64,000 bases of DNA from Pseudomonadota bacterium (GTDB lineage: Bacteria > Pseudomonadota > Gammaproteobacteria > Steroidobacterales > Steroidobacteraceae): assembly GCA_025357635.1 (NCBI GenBank), contig JANXOV010000144.1:1-64000 (forward strand). Reading direction: 5' to 3'. Below are positions 40,582-49,312 of the stretch, piece after piece. The position numbers and the translations under genes were made by a program. The notes under the pieces were generated by a model. The model did no database searches. It saw nothing but the letters and a program-made list of their open reading frames with translations, and was not told where the DNA came from. The stretch's first letter is position 1; each line of letters begins with the position of its first letter.

Positions 40582-41982
40582 CTAGGAAATCAACCGCAGC
40601 GGCTTCTCGATCAGATCGCGCAGCGCGGACAAAAAGCGCGCGCCGACTGCGCCATCGATCGCGCGATGATCGCAGGACAGCGACAGCTTCAAGGTGTTGG
40701 CAAAGGTGACCGAGCCGGCATCCTCGACGAAGCGCCGCTGCAGCGCGCCGACCGCCAGGATCGCGCCTTGCGGCGGATTGATGATGGCATCGAACTCATC
40801 GACCCCGAACATGCCCAGATTGGTCACGCAGAACGACCCGCCCGCATATTCCTCCACCTTCAGCTTGCCGGCGCGTGCGCGTTCGGCAAGATCGCGGATT
40901 TCCGAGCCGATCTGTGCGACCGGCTTTGTGTCGGCGCAGCGCACGATGGGCGTGATCAAACCGCGGTCGGTGGCCACCGCAACCGCCACGTCGGCATGTT
41001 TGTAGCGGTGAATTTCTTCGCCGTGCACCTGGATGTTGACCTGTGGCACGTCGATGAGCGCAAGCGCTGCGGCACGGATCAGATAGTCGTTGACGCTGGG
41101 CGGCTTGCCGCCGTCCTTGCGTATGCGCTCGCGCAGCGCCATGAGCGCATCCACGCGCACCCGCATGCGCAGGTAAAAGTGTGGGATGGTTGACTTGGAC
41201 AAGGTCAGCTGCCGCGCGATGACTTTTCGCATCGGCGTGAACTTCTCGATGGTGAAGCTCTGCGAACTCGCGGCCGCCGCTGGCGGTGTCGCCGCGCTCT
41301 TCAGTACATCCGCTCGGCTGATGCGGCCGCGCGGACCCGTGCCTTTGAGCCTGGACAAGTCGACCGCATGTTTAAGCGCCAGCCGCTTCGCATAGGCAGA
41401 GGCGTGGAAGACATCCAGTGCCGCGGTGGTCACCGCGACTGAAACGGGCTTGCCGGCCGCCGGAGCCGCCGCGGGTTTAGAGGCCTGGTCAACATCCTGC
41501 AGTGTGATGCGGCCGCGCCGGCCACTGCCGCGCAGTTGCCCGACTCCGAAACCCAGCTTCTCGGCCAGCAGGCGGGCCGGCGGACTGATGTTCGCGTTTT
41601 TCGGAATTGCCGCGGTCGTTGGCGGTGGTGCGGCGGCGGTTGCGGTCGCGGCCGCGGTGCCCGGCGACTCGGCCGCGGCACTGCCGGCCGCCGCGCGGAA
41701 GGAGCGTACGAAGTCTTCGATTTCCGTCGCGGTTGCCGGCTCCATGGCAAGCACCGCAAGCAGCGCCCCCACCGGGTACACGGTCGCGGCGTCCGCGACC
41801 ACCCGTGCCACCGTGCCTTCGAATTCGCATTCAAGATCGTTGGCTATCTTGTCGGTTTCAATGAGCGCGATCACCTGGCCTTTCTTGATGCGGTCTCCGG
41901 CCGTGACTTTCCATTCCGCGATCGTTCCTTCGACCATCTCTATGCCCCACTTGGGCATCGTCAATGCGCGCAGCTTGCTCAC
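40582..41982 (-). CDS. 2-oxoacid (acetoin-type) dehydrogenase E2, with two E3-binding domains
   Basis: The protein has 466 residues. The lipoyl domain is at 1-80, with Lys45 in ETDKIAND. An Ala/Pro/Thr linker and a peripheral subunit-binding domain (about 131-166, ISPPARLLAEKLGFGVGQLR) follow. A second linker and a second such domain (about 193-229, SAYAKRLALKHAVDLSRLKG) come next, then the acyltransferase domain with DHRAIDGA. The E2 core transfers the acyl group to CoA. Two binding domains in tandem are unusual and could carry extra E1 or E3. No E3 gene is in the operon, so lipoamide dehydrogenase must come from elsewhere. It is the last of seven genes in the operon. Confidence 0.9.
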   Translation of the reverse strand: MSKLRALTMPKWGIEMVEGTIAEWKVTAGDRIKKGQVIALIETDKIANDLECEFEGTVARVVADAATVYPVGALLAVLAMEPATATEIEDFVRSFRAAAGSAAAESPGTAAATATAAAPPPTTAAIPKNANISPPARLLAEKLGFGVGQLRGSGRRGRITLQDVDQASKPAAAPAAGKPVSVAVTTAALDVFHASAYAKRLALKHAVDLSRLKGTGPRGRISRADVLKSAATPPAAAASSQSFTIEKFTPMRKVIARQLTLSKSTIPHFYLRMRVRVDALMALRERIRKDGGKPPSVNDYLIRAAALALIDVPQVNIQVHGEEIHRYKHADVAVAVATDRGLITPIVRCADTKPVAQIGSEIRDLAERARAGKLKVEEYAGGSFCVTNLGMFGVDEFDAIINPPQGAILAVGALQRRFVEDAGSVTFANTLKLSLSCDHRAIDGAVGARFLSALRDLIEKPLRLIS

Positions 41983-41993
41983 GGGATGTGCCT

Positions 41994-43007
41994 TTAGTGT
42001 CGGTATGCCAGCGAGCGGCGCACGGCGGCTTCAATGCCGGCCGCATTGGGCAGGTATGCCTTTTCCAGCTCGCGTGCGAAGGGGACTGGCGTGTGCGGTG
42101 CGGTCACCATTTCGATCGGCGCCTTGAGGGCGGCAAAGGCTTTGCTTGCGACCAGCCCGGCGATGTCGCTGGCCAGACTGCAGCGAGGCGGACTCTCGTC
42201 GGCCACGATCAGGTGCCCGGTGTTCTCGACGCTGTCAAGAATGCATTCTTCATCCAGCGGCGAGGTGGTGCGAAGGTCGATGACATCGCAGCTGATGCCG
42301 TCCTTCGCCAGCGCGTCCGCGGCCTTTTCAGCCGCACGCACCAGCTGTCCGCAGGTGACGATGCTGGCGTGGTTGCCCTCGCGCGTCATGCGCGCGTTGC
42401 CGAAGGGCAGCAGGTACTCGCCATCGGGCACTTCGCCGCTGATGCCGTAGAGCGTCTTGTGTTCGAAGAACATCACCGGATCATCGCCGCGGATCGCGGT
42501 CGTCAGCAGACCTTTGGCATCCGCCGGGGTGGTGGGCATGACCACTTTCAGACCGGGGATGGAGGTCAGCATCGAGTACACGGCCTGGCTGTGCTGGGCA
42601 GCCGCATTCATGCCGGCGCCGTAGGTGATGCGCACGGTGACCGGGCATTTGGTCTTGCCGCCGAACATGTAGCGGAACTTTGCCATCTGGTTGTAGAGCT
42701 GGTCCAGGCAGACGCCGACGAAATCGGCGAACATGAGTTCGGCGATGGCGCGTTTGCCGGCCAGCGCAGCGCCGGCGGCGGCGCCCACGATGCAGCTTTC
42801 GGAGATCGGCGTGTCGATGACGCGGTTGGCGCCGAACTTGGCATACAAGCCGCCGGTCAGTCCCCAGATGCCGCCGATGGCTTCGGGTCCGCCGGCCGTG
42901 CCCATGCCGCCGACGATGTCCTCGCCCATGATCACGATGTTCTTGTCGCGCTCCATTTCATCGTGAATGGTTTTGTTGATCGCTTCCCGCAACATCATTT
43001 TCGCCAT
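41994..43007 (-). CDS. acoB: 2-oxoacid (acetoin-type) dehydrogenase E1 beta
   Basis: The protein has 337 residues. It shows the transketolase pyrimidine-binding part (NIVIMGEDIVGG, RVIDTPISESCIVGAAAGAA, LMFADFVGVCLDQLYNQMAK) and the C-terminal domain (VIDLRTTSPLDEECILDSVE). The combination with an AcoA-like alpha and a lipoyl E2 fits the acetoin dehydrogenase group. The cluster context suggests the true substrate may be a 2-oxo acid or diketone released during catabolism. It lies 15 bases after the alpha gene. Confidence 0.85.
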   Translation of the reverse strand: MAKMMLREAINKTIHDEMERDKNIVIMGEDIVGGMGTAGGPEAIGGIWGLTGGLYAKFGANRVIDTPISESCIVGAAAGAALAGKRAIAELMFADFVGVCLDQLYNQMAKFRYMFGGKTKCPVTVRITYGAGMNAAAQHSQAVYSMLTSIPGLKVVMPTTPADAKGLLTTAIRGDDPVMFFEHKTLYGISGEVPDGEYLLPFGNARMTREGNHASIVTCGQLVRAAEKAADALAKDGISCDVIDLRTTSPLDEECILDSVENTGHLIVADESPPRCSLASDIAGLVASKAFAALKAPIEMVTAPHTPVPFARELEKAYLPNAAGIEAAVRRSLAYRH

Positions 43008-43022
43008 GTGGGCTCGCCTGTC

Positions 43023-43991
43023 TTAATAAGTGACGTAAACATCTTCGAACACATCCGCCGCCTGCGGCACCGGTGCTGCCCGCGCTTGCGTGACGGCTGA
43101 TTCGATCAGCTGCATGACCTGGGCATCGATGGCATCGAGCTCGGCCAGGTCGATCAGCTTCCTGGCTTTGGCGGTGGCGCGGAAATTTTTCAGGCAGTCG
43201 CGCGTCTCGCGCAGCCGCTCCAGTTCGCCGGGACCGCGGTAGCGCTGTGGATCGCCTTCGAAGTGGCCGAAGAAGCGCTCGGTGTCCAGCTCCACCGAGG
43301 CCGGACCTGCGCCGCTGCGGCAATGCTGCAGCACTTCGGTCATCAGGTCGTACACGGCAAAGAAATCGCAGCCGTCCGCCTTGCGCGCCAGCATGCCGAA
43401 GCCCGCGGCGCGTTTGGTCATGTCCTTGGAGCCCACCGCATAGTCGGCGCCGGTGTGCTCGCTGTAGTGATTGTTCTCGTAAACGAAGATGACCGGGAGC
43501 TTGAGCACCACCGCCATGTTCATCGCTTCGAAAGTCGTGCCCTGATTGCAGGCGCCGTCGCCGCTGAAGGCGATGGACACTTTGCCGGCGCCGTCCATTC
43601 TGGCGGCGACGCCGGCGCCGACGGCGAGCGGCGCGCCCGCGCCCACAATGCCGTTGGCGCCAAGCATGCCCACATTCACATCGGCGATGTGCATGGAGCC
43701 ACCCTTGCCCTTGCACAGCCCGTCGCGGCGGCCGTAGATCTCTTTCATCATGCCCACGACATCACAGCCCTTGGCGATGCAATGGCCGTGTCCACGGTGC
43801 GTGGAGACGATGAAGTCATCGTTGGCGAGGTGTTCGCAAACTCCGACCGCGACAGCTTCCTGTCCGCAATACAAGTGCGTGAAGCCGGCAATGTCGCCGG
43901 TGGCGATTTCCAGGTGCAGGCGTTCTTCGAACTCGCGTATCGTTTTCATTTGCCGATAGGCGCGGCGCAATTGATCTTTGCTCAGAGGCAT
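43023..43991 (-). CDS. acoA: 2-oxoacid (acetoin-type) dehydrogenase E1 alpha
   Basis: The protein has 322 residues. The TPP-binding motif is GDGACNQGTTFEAMNM. Other family sequences are REFEERLHLEIATGDIAGFT, CGQEAVAVGV, HRGHGHCIAKG and KGKGGSMHIADVNVGMLGAN. The ATG at 43991 has GGGAG seven bases upstream and is preferred to the TTG used by the ORF track. With the beta subunit it decarboxylates the substrate and passes the acyl group to the lipoyl arm of E2. Confidence 0.87.
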   Translation of the reverse strand: MPLSKDQLRRAYRQMKTIREFEERLHLEIATGDIAGFTHLYCGQEAVAVGVCEHLANDDFIVSTHRGHGHCIAKGCDVVGMMKEIYGRRDGLCKGKGGSMHIADVNVGMLGANGIVGAGAPLAVGAGVAARMDGAGKVSIAFSGDGACNQGTTFEAMNMAVVLKLPVIFVYENNHYSEHTGADYAVGSKDMTKRAAGFGMLARKADGCDFFAVYDLMTEVLQHCRSGAGPASVELDTERFFGHFEGDPQRYRGPGELERLRETRDCLKNFRATAKARKLIDLAELDAIDAQVMQLIESAVTQARAAPVPQAADVFEDVYVTY

Positions 43992-44017
43992 ACGCAAACT
44001 CCCACAATGCCAATTGG

Positions 44018-45199
44018 TTACAGTTGCAATACGGTTTTGGCAATGATCGATCGCTGGATCTCATTGCTGCCGCCAAAAATCGTCCAGGCCTGGCTGTTCA
44101 GATACCGTGGCATCGCGATCTGCGAGTCCTTGGTCAGCTCCGCCTCCGGGCAATGCTCTCCGTACAGCGGCCGTGCGCCGGTCAACTGCAATCCAGCGTA
44201 ACCCAAAACCTGCACTGCGATCGAGTCGATTTGCTGGCGCAGGGTGGAGGCAATCAGTTTGACCAGCGAGGTTTGCGGCCCGGGTTGCTCGCCGCGTTCC
44301 ATCTGCGCAAGGATTCGCAGCTCGGTGATCTCCAGCGCCTGGGCTTCGAGTTCGGCTTTCGCGACGCGGTGTGCCAGCGTGGTATTGCGCTGCAGATCCG
44401 GGTTCGCCTGCAAGGTGGCGATGTCCGCCAGCAGCCTGGGCGCAAAGCAGGAGCCGCCGCGCTCGTTCTCCAGCAGGAATTTCGCGATGGTCCAGCCCTG
44501 GCCCTCTTCTCCGATCAGACTTTCCCGCGGCACGGTCACGTTTTTCAAGAAGACTTCGTTGACTTCGTGGTCGCCGGCCAGCCCGTGGATCGGGCGCACC
44601 GTGACGCCGGGATCGCGCATGTCGAGCAGCAGAAAGCTGATGCCGCGCTGTGGCTTGACGGTCGAATCGGTGCGCGCAAGACAGAACATGTGCGTCGCGA
44701 AATGCGCGTGCGTGGTCCAGATCTTGCCGCCGTTGATGAGATAGCCGTCGTTGCTGCGCTCGGCGCGCGTGCGCAGACCGGCAAGATCGGAACCGGCGCC
44801 GGTTTCGGAAAATCCCTGGCACCAATAGTGTTCGGCGCTGAGAACCCGCGGCAGGTAATGCGACTTCTGCTCGGGCGTGCCAAAGGTATACACCACCGGG
44901 GCGAGCAGTTTCAGTCCCAGCAACGACAGCCGCGGCGCATCGGCCAGCGCGCATTCCTTCTCAAAAATGTAGCGCTGCATCGGTGACCAGCCGGTGCCGC
45001 CGTATTCGCGCGGCCAGGTGTACGCCAGCCAGCCGCGCTGATTCAAGATGTGCTGCCATTCCAGTCCGATATCCGGTTCGGCGAATACGGTGGGGGTCGC
45101 GCGCGTGCCGGCCCGCAAGGCCTGGGTCATTTTCTGTTCGAGGAAGCCGCGCACCTCGTCACGAAACGCTTCCTGTGCGGCGCTGAGCTGCAGGTTCAT
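44018..45199 (-). CDS. Acyl-CoA dehydrogenase
   Basis: The protein has 393 residues, a flavoprotein of the acyl-CoA dehydrogenase fold. Seen are QGFSETGAGSDLAGLRTRAE and NGGKIWTTHAHFATHMFCLA in the flavin and substrate region, and NSQAWTIFGGSNEIQRSIIA at the C-terminus. The catalytic base position is not certain from eye. It has the same length and pattern as enzymes acting on bulky or branched acyl-CoAs in steroid-type degradation. It begins two bases after the thiolase-like gene. Confidence 0.9.
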   Translation of the reverse strand: MNLQLSAAQEAFRDEVRGFLEQKMTQALRAGTRATPTVFAEPDIGLEWQHILNQRGWLAYTWPREYGGTGWSPMQRYIFEKECALADAPRLSLLGLKLLAPVVYTFGTPEQKSHYLPRVLSAEHYWCQGFSETGAGSDLAGLRTRAERSNDGYLINGGKIWTTHAHFATHMFCLARTDSTVKPQRGISFLLLDMRDPGVTVRPIHGLAGDHEVNEVFLKNVTVPRESLIGEEGQGWTIAKFLLENERGGSCFAPRLLADIATLQANPDLQRNTTLAHRVAKAELEAQALEITELRILAQMERGEQPGPQTSLVKLIASTLRQQIDSIAVQVLGYAGLQLTGARPLYGEHCPEAELTKDSQIAMPRYLNSQAWTIFGGSNEIQRSIIAKTVLQL

Positions 45200-45201
45200 G
45201 C

Positions 45202-46347
45202 TCAGCGCTCCAGAATGACCACGGCCGAGACGCCCGGTGCGCCGTAGACATGGCTGTATGCGGTCTTGGGTGTGTTGGGAACCTGGCGCGCGCCGCCTGC
45301 GCCGCGCAGCTGCACGACGTTTTCGTACACCTGCCGAAGTCCCGATGCGCCGATGGGTTCACCGCAGGCCAGGCAGCCGCCGTCCGTATTGATGGGAAGC
45401 GGGCCGTTGATCTCGGTCCGGCCTTCGGCAAGCCAGGCCTCCTGCTCGCCGTCGGCGCAGAAGCCGTTCTCGGCCATATGCATGATCTCGGCGCCGGATT
45501 CGGTGTCCTGGACTTGCGCCACATCGATATCTTCGGGCCCGATGCCCGCCATGTCGTACGCGGCACGGCTCGCAATCGAGGTCGCGGAAGGCCCGCGCAC
45601 AATGTCAAGGCAAGGCGCGAACACTTCGAATGATCCGGGCGGACGCGTGCGCGTGGTCACCGCTGCAATGCGCGCCTGCGTCCGGCCAAGTTCGCTCGCT
45701 TTGCGCTCGCTGGCCAGCACCAACGCGACCCCGCCTTCGGCCGGCGAACAGAACATGAACTTGTTGAGCGGGTCGCTCACCATCGGCGCATTGCGAATCG
45801 TCTCCAGATCCACCGGCGTGCGGCGCCAGGCATGTCCGGCGTGCGCGCCGTTGCGAAACGCTTTGTGCGCAACGCGCACCAATGATTCTGAGGTGATGCC
45901 GTGCAGGTGCATGTAGCGGCGGATTTTCGTCGCAAAGAACTGCGTGGTGAGCATCAGTCCAATTTCGCCATACCATTCCGGCAGACCCCAGTCCGCGGGG
46001 CGCGGATCGAATGCGCCGCGCGGGTGCTTGTCAAAGCCCATGGCGATGCCCAGATCAAACTGGCCCGACAGGATGCTTGAATAGCTGCCGAACAAGGCCG
46101 ACCCGCCGGTTGCACAGCCGTTCTTGACGTTGATGAAAGGCAGGCCGGTCAGTCCCAATTGCGTGACTAGGGTGTCGGCATTGCCGGAGGCATCCGAGCC
46201 GCCGAACGCAAACTGCATGTCGCTCCACTGCAGCTTGCAATCCGCCAGCGCTGCGCGAACCGCGACCTCACCCTGCTTCAGTCCGCTGCTGCCCTCGCTG
46301 CGGCCAAAGGGATGGATGCCGATGCCAACGATGTAGACGCCGCTCAT
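45202..46347 (-). CDS. Thiolase-family protein (SCP-x/lipid-transfer type)
   Basis: The protein has 381 residues. It begins VYIVGIGIHPFGRSEGSSGL and has the thiolase nucleophile region VKNGCATGGSALFGS with a Cys. The C-terminal box reads NTDGGCLACGEPIGASGLRQ, so the usual thiolase GHP is GEP. It lies next to an OB-fold (DUF35) partner, as in the acyltransferase or retro-aldolase pairs of sterol side-chain degradation. It probably cleaves a C-C bond in a beta-oxidation intermediate. Whether by thiolysis or retro-aldol is open. Confidence 0.85.
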   Translation of the reverse strand: MSGVYIVGIGIHPFGRSEGSSGLKQGEVAVRAALADCKLQWSDMQFAFGGSDASGNADTLVTQLGLTGLPFINVKNGCATGGSALFGSYSSILSGQFDLGIAMGFDKHPRGAFDPRPADWGLPEWYGEIGLMLTTQFFATKIRRYMHLHGITSESLVRVAHKAFRNGAHAGHAWRRTPVDLETIRNAPMVSDPLNKFMFCSPAEGGVALVLASERKASELGRTQARIAAVTTRTRPPGSFEVFAPCLDIVRGPSATSIASRAAYDMAGIGPEDIDVAQVQDTESGAEIMHMAENGFCADGEQEAWLAEGRTEINGPLPINTDGGCLACGEPIGASGLRQVYENVVQLRGAGGARQVPNTPKTAYSHVYGAPGVSAVVILER

Positions 46348-46356
46348 GTCTGATGC

Positions 46357-46764
46357 TCAGGCTGGCCGAAATGCATAGGTGGTCACGCTACTGCCGTCAG
46401 GATCGGTGCGCAGCGCAATGACAGTGAGCCTCATCGGCATGCCGATGCGCAGCTGATCGAATGCCACACCGGTCAGCCGGCCTTCCACGATGACCGCGTC
46501 CGGCAGTTCGACATAGCCGACGGCGAAGGGCTCGAAACTTTCCGGTCCTGCGTAGGGCGGAGATTTTGGTCTGAAGCGCTGAATGGTGTAGGACCACAGC
46601 GTGCCGGCGCTGGGCAGCGCGCAGGCCTGAAACTGCTCATCGTTCGCATCCAGCGGGAACACGATGCGCCCGGTTTGCCGATGCCTGCCGCCGATCAGGT
46701 GCGGAACGGGCTCGGTTTCGAAGACCTGAGGAGCGATGGGCTGCGATCTCATGCGATCAAGCAT
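46357..46764 (-). CDS. OB-fold (DUF35) partner protein without zinc-ribbon cysteines
   Basis: The product is 135 residues. It has an N-terminal ribbon region PHLIGGRHRQTGRIVFPLDA and an OB-fold part: GTLWSYTIQRFRPKSPPYAG, PFAVGYVELPDAVIVEGRLT, VIALRTDPDGSSVTTYAF. Most DUF35 proteins have CxxC pairs in the ribbon. Here they are replaced by Arg, His and Gln, so zinc is not bound that way. Such proteins form complexes with thiolase-like enzymes and help bind CoA or acyl substrates. The ATG at 46764 is the chosen start. Confidence 0.8.
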   Translation of the reverse strand: MLDRMRSQPIAPQVFETEPVPHLIGGRHRQTGRIVFPLDANDEQFQACALPSAGTLWSYTIQRFRPKSPPYAGPESFEPFAVGYVELPDAVIVEGRLTGVAFDQLRIGMPMRLTVIALRTDPDGSSVTTYAFRPA

Positions 46765-46805
46765 CGTTGACTGCGCCGCCAAGCGCAGCTGTGAAAAAGA
46801 CTAGG

Positions 46806-47603
46806 TCAATGCCCCAGGCTGATGGCGCGCTCGCTCACGGCGCCCAGATATCCCAGCTGCGAGGCCTTGAACAGGGTCTGACTGCGATTCACCGCGTCGA
46901 GTTTGACGGCCGCGTTGTGGATATGGAAGCGGATGGTCGCGCAGCTGCGGTGAATGATGGTGGCGATTTCCTGATCGGTCTTGCCCAGCGCCGCCCAGCG
47001 CAGGCATTCGACCTCGCGTTTGCTCAGGCGCACATCGGAGCGGATCAGGCTCTGCTTGCTGCGGACTTTGACGTAGCTGCACACAAATCGGCGCGCCCAC
47101 AGCTCCAGGGTATCCGCGTGTGCAGCAAACTCGCGCGACAGCTCGATGCGTTGCGGCTCGATCGGGCTGAAGCTCACCGCCGCGATCTGACCGAAGGGCA
47201 GGTGAATGGGCACCACGATGGCTGCCTCGGACATGGCTCGATTGCAAAAATCGGCGAGGTCGAGTGATTCGATGTGCGGGTTGCGCTGCCGCGTGTGGAT
47301 GCCGTGCTTGTTGCACCAGAAGGGTTCGCTCTCGTAGCGGCAGGCGATGACCAGCGGGGAGGTCAGTGCAATGCGGGTGTTTTCCCACCACCGCTGGGCA
47401 GGCCCGACCCAGCCGAAAACCTCGGAGGCGAGCACGGCACCCTGCTCATCCAGCATGGGATGCTTGGAGGCGATGTTGGCGCTCGGCGCGGTTCGCAGGC
47501 CCGCCAGCGCCAGAGACGCGTGATGCAATACTTCCGCCGCGGGGCGAATGTCCGCAAGCGAGCGTATGGTCAGCCGGTCGACCAAATCCTGAGCTGTCGA
47601 CAC
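46806..47603 (-). CDS. LuxR-type transcriptional regulator, autoinducer-binding-like
   Basis: The product is 265 residues from a GTG at 47603. The N-terminal 150 residues resemble an autoinducer-binding-type sensor (FCNRAMSEAAIVVPIHLPFG, IAAVSFSPI). The C-terminus is a LuxR helix-turn-helix: LSKREVECLRWAALGKTDQE, then CATIRFHIHNAAVKL. No luxI synthase is in the window. It is divergent from an acyl-CoA dehydrogenase gene, with 151 bases between, and heads the seven-gene operon. It may therefore sense a pathway intermediate and regulate the cluster. The ORF upstream of the GTG is not supported. Confidence 0.85.
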   Translation of the reverse strand: MSTAQDLVDRLTIRSLADIRPAAEVLHHASLALAGLRTAPSANIASKHPMLDEQGAVLASEVFGWVGPAQRWWENTRIALTSPLVIACRYESEPFWCNKHGIHTRQRNPHIESLDLADFCNRAMSEAAIVVPIHLPFGQIAAVSFSPIEPQRIELSREFAAHADTLELWARRFVCSYVKVRSKQSLIRSDVRLSKREVECLRWAALGKTDQEIATIIHRSCATIRFHIHNAAVKLDAVNRSQTLFKASQLGYLGAVSERAISLGH

Positions 47604-47754
47604 CCGTTCATTCCCCGTCGAGGCCGCTGGGCGGCTGCAAGGCCTGCGATTGTAGGCGTCGGGCCTGTGCCCGGCTAGTGGCTTTGCCAGTCGCGTGCCG
47701 CGCAAAAACGTGGTGTCGTTGGATACAGAGCGGCAACGGTTGGGGAATGCGCAG

Positions 47755-48867
47755 ATGCAGTTCAGCCTTAACGATGAACAGGTTATGTTGCAATCACTGG
47801 TCCAGCGGCTGGTGACGGAGCAGTACGCGCCCGGCAAGCGCGCGGCCTACCGTGCCACCGCAACCGGCTACTCGGCCGGCAATTGGGCGCAGATGGCCGA
47901 ATTGGGCGTGCTGGCTGCCCCGTTTTCGCCCGAGCAGGGCGGTCTGGCCGGCGGGCTGGTGGAAATCATGGTGCTGATGGAAGCCCTGGGGCGGGGCCAG
48001 GTGGTCGAACCGGTGCTCGAGCAGGTGGTCACGCCAGGGCGATTGATTTCGTACGCCCAGAGAGCAGACCTTGAGGCGCCGTGGCTGCATCGCCTCATGA
48101 GCGGCGAGGCGCATGTGGCGGTGGCGCATTTCGAACAGGCGGCCGGTTTCGAGTTGGACGATGTCAGGACGCTCGCCCGCAGCGCCGCTTCTGGCGTGCG
48201 GCTTGACGGGGAAAAAACGGTTGTGCTGGGTTGCGGGGGCGCCGAGGTCTTCATCGTTTCCGCGCGCACGCCTGGTTCGGCCGGCGCCGACGGCATCGGC
48301 TTTCACTTCGTCGATCGCGATGCGCCGGGTTTGAAGATCACTCCTTTTCGGATCGCGGACGGATCCGTGGCGGCGAGACTGCGGCTGGAGGATGTGCCGG
48401 TCCGCGAAACACTCAAGGTGAATTTCGACGGTTTTCTTCGCGCCGTGGATGACTCGCGCATCGCGGCCTGCGCCGAGATGCTCGGCATCATGAGCACCTT
48501 GTTCGAAGCGACGCTGGATCATGTGCGCACGCGCAAACAGTTCGGCGTGCCGCTGGGCAGCTTTCAGGTGATCCAGCATCGGCTGGCCGATTTGTACGTG
48601 CTGCTGGAACAGTCGCGTTCACAGCTGTACCGCGCCGCGCTCAGCGGCGAGCAGGGGCGGGCGCAGCCGGCGGCGGTGGCGGGAATGAAGAGCTATGTCA
48701 GCGCCGCGGCGCTGGAGATGGGCGAGCAATGCATCCATCTGCACGGCGGCATGGGCATCACGGATGAGCTGATGATCGGTCACGGGCATAAGCGGCTGCT
48801 GGTGCTGGCTGCGATGTTCGGCGACGCCGATCACTCGCTGCAGCGCTTCGCGCGCTTTGCGCATTGA
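47755..48867 (+). CDS. Acyl-CoA dehydrogenase, divergent from the luxR-type gene
   Basis: The protein has 370 residues. It begins MQFSLNDEQVMLQSLVQRLV, and has FSPEQGGLAGGLVEIMVLME in the first domain and DHVRTRKQFGVPLGSFQVIQ and CIHLHGGMGITDELMIGHGH in the last. The middle part is less conserved than in typical acyl-CoA dehydrogenases. In steroid catabolism such proteins form heteromers with a second one, and the partner here may be the 44018-45199 product. The ORF extends upstream to 47695, but homology begins at 47755. Confidence 0.88.
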   Translation: MQFSLNDEQVMLQSLVQRLVTEQYAPGKRAAYRATATGYSAGNWAQMAELGVLAAPFSPEQGGLAGGLVEIMVLMEALGRGQVVEPVLEQVVTPGRLISYAQRADLEAPWLHRLMSGEAHVAVAHFEQAAGFELDDVRTLARSAASGVRLDGEKTVVLGCGGAEVFIVSARTPGSAGADGIGFHFVDRDAPGLKITPFRIADGSVAARLRLEDVPVRETLKVNFDGFLRAVDDSRIAACAEMLGIMSTLFEATLDHVRTRKQFGVPLGSFQVIQHRLADLYVLLEQSRSQLYRAALSGEQGRAQPAAVAGMKSYVSAAALEMGEQCIHLHGGMGITDELMIGHGHKRLLVLAAMFGDADHSLQRFARFAH

Positions 48868-48886
48868 GCGCGCAAGGCGCGCCTGA

Positions 48887-49300
48887 TCACTCGCGGTGAA
48901 CGTTGCGGAAACTGCGCTTCAGGAACAACCACTTGCCGCCGCGCTTGACCACCACGTCCTCGTAGCGGCCGCGATCGCGCTTGGTCGTGCCGGCGGCGTC
49001 TTTGTAGACCTCGGAATTGTAGGAGCGCACCTTTGCGGTATCGCCGCTGATTTCGATCGAACCCGGCGTGGCGACGAATACGATGCCGGGGAAGTTCGTC
49101 ATCGCTGCCTTCCACATCTCCACGATCTGCTTGCGACCTTTGACCGTGCCCACCTGCGGGTAGTCCGGCAGCTCCCATACGCCATCCTCGGCCCAGGTGG
49201 CTCCCCAGGCCTCGGCATCGACGCGGCACACGGCATCGGCATAGGTTTCGAGCAGCTCGCGGATCGCAAGGCGATCTTCAAAGGCGCCGGCAAAGGGCAT
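48887..49300 (-). CDS. NTF2/SnoaL-like protein (ketosteroid-isomerase fold)
   Basis: The protein has 137 residues. It begins FEDRLAIRELLETYADAVCR followed by RVDAEAWGATWAEDGVWELP, the usual SnoaL/NTF2 pattern with Asp and Tyr in the pocket, and ends in VKRGGKWLFLKRSF. Members include isomerases, dehydratases, oxygenase beta subunits and binding proteins. It is the last gene of a four-gene operon with SDR, Rieske and CoA-ligase genes, so it likely acts on a pathway intermediate. Confidence 0.8.
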   Translation of the reverse strand: MPFAGAFEDRLAIRELLETYADAVCRVDAEAWGATWAEDGVWELPDYPQVGTVKGRKQIVEMWKAAMTNFPGIVFVATPGSIEISGDTAKVRSYNSEVYKDAAGTTKRDRGRYEDVVVKRGGKWLFLKRSFRNVHRE

Positions 49301-49312
49301 CGCAATTCTCCT

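Noticed and set aside
41964-43100. 378-codon plus-strand ORF over acoB
   Set aside because: Gly/His/Arg-rich antisense product without motifs. AcoB is well conserved on the other strand.
42001-43991. Acetoin utilisation operon proper (with acoX, acoR)
   Set aside because: No acoX, acoD or acoR-type gene is present and the operon is joined to acyl-CoA genes, so the acetoin substrate is not claimed.
46806-47837. Full-length 343-residue LuxR protein from the first Met
   Set aside because: The extra 78 residues run over the divergent promoter region and have no homology. The GTG at 47603 fits better.
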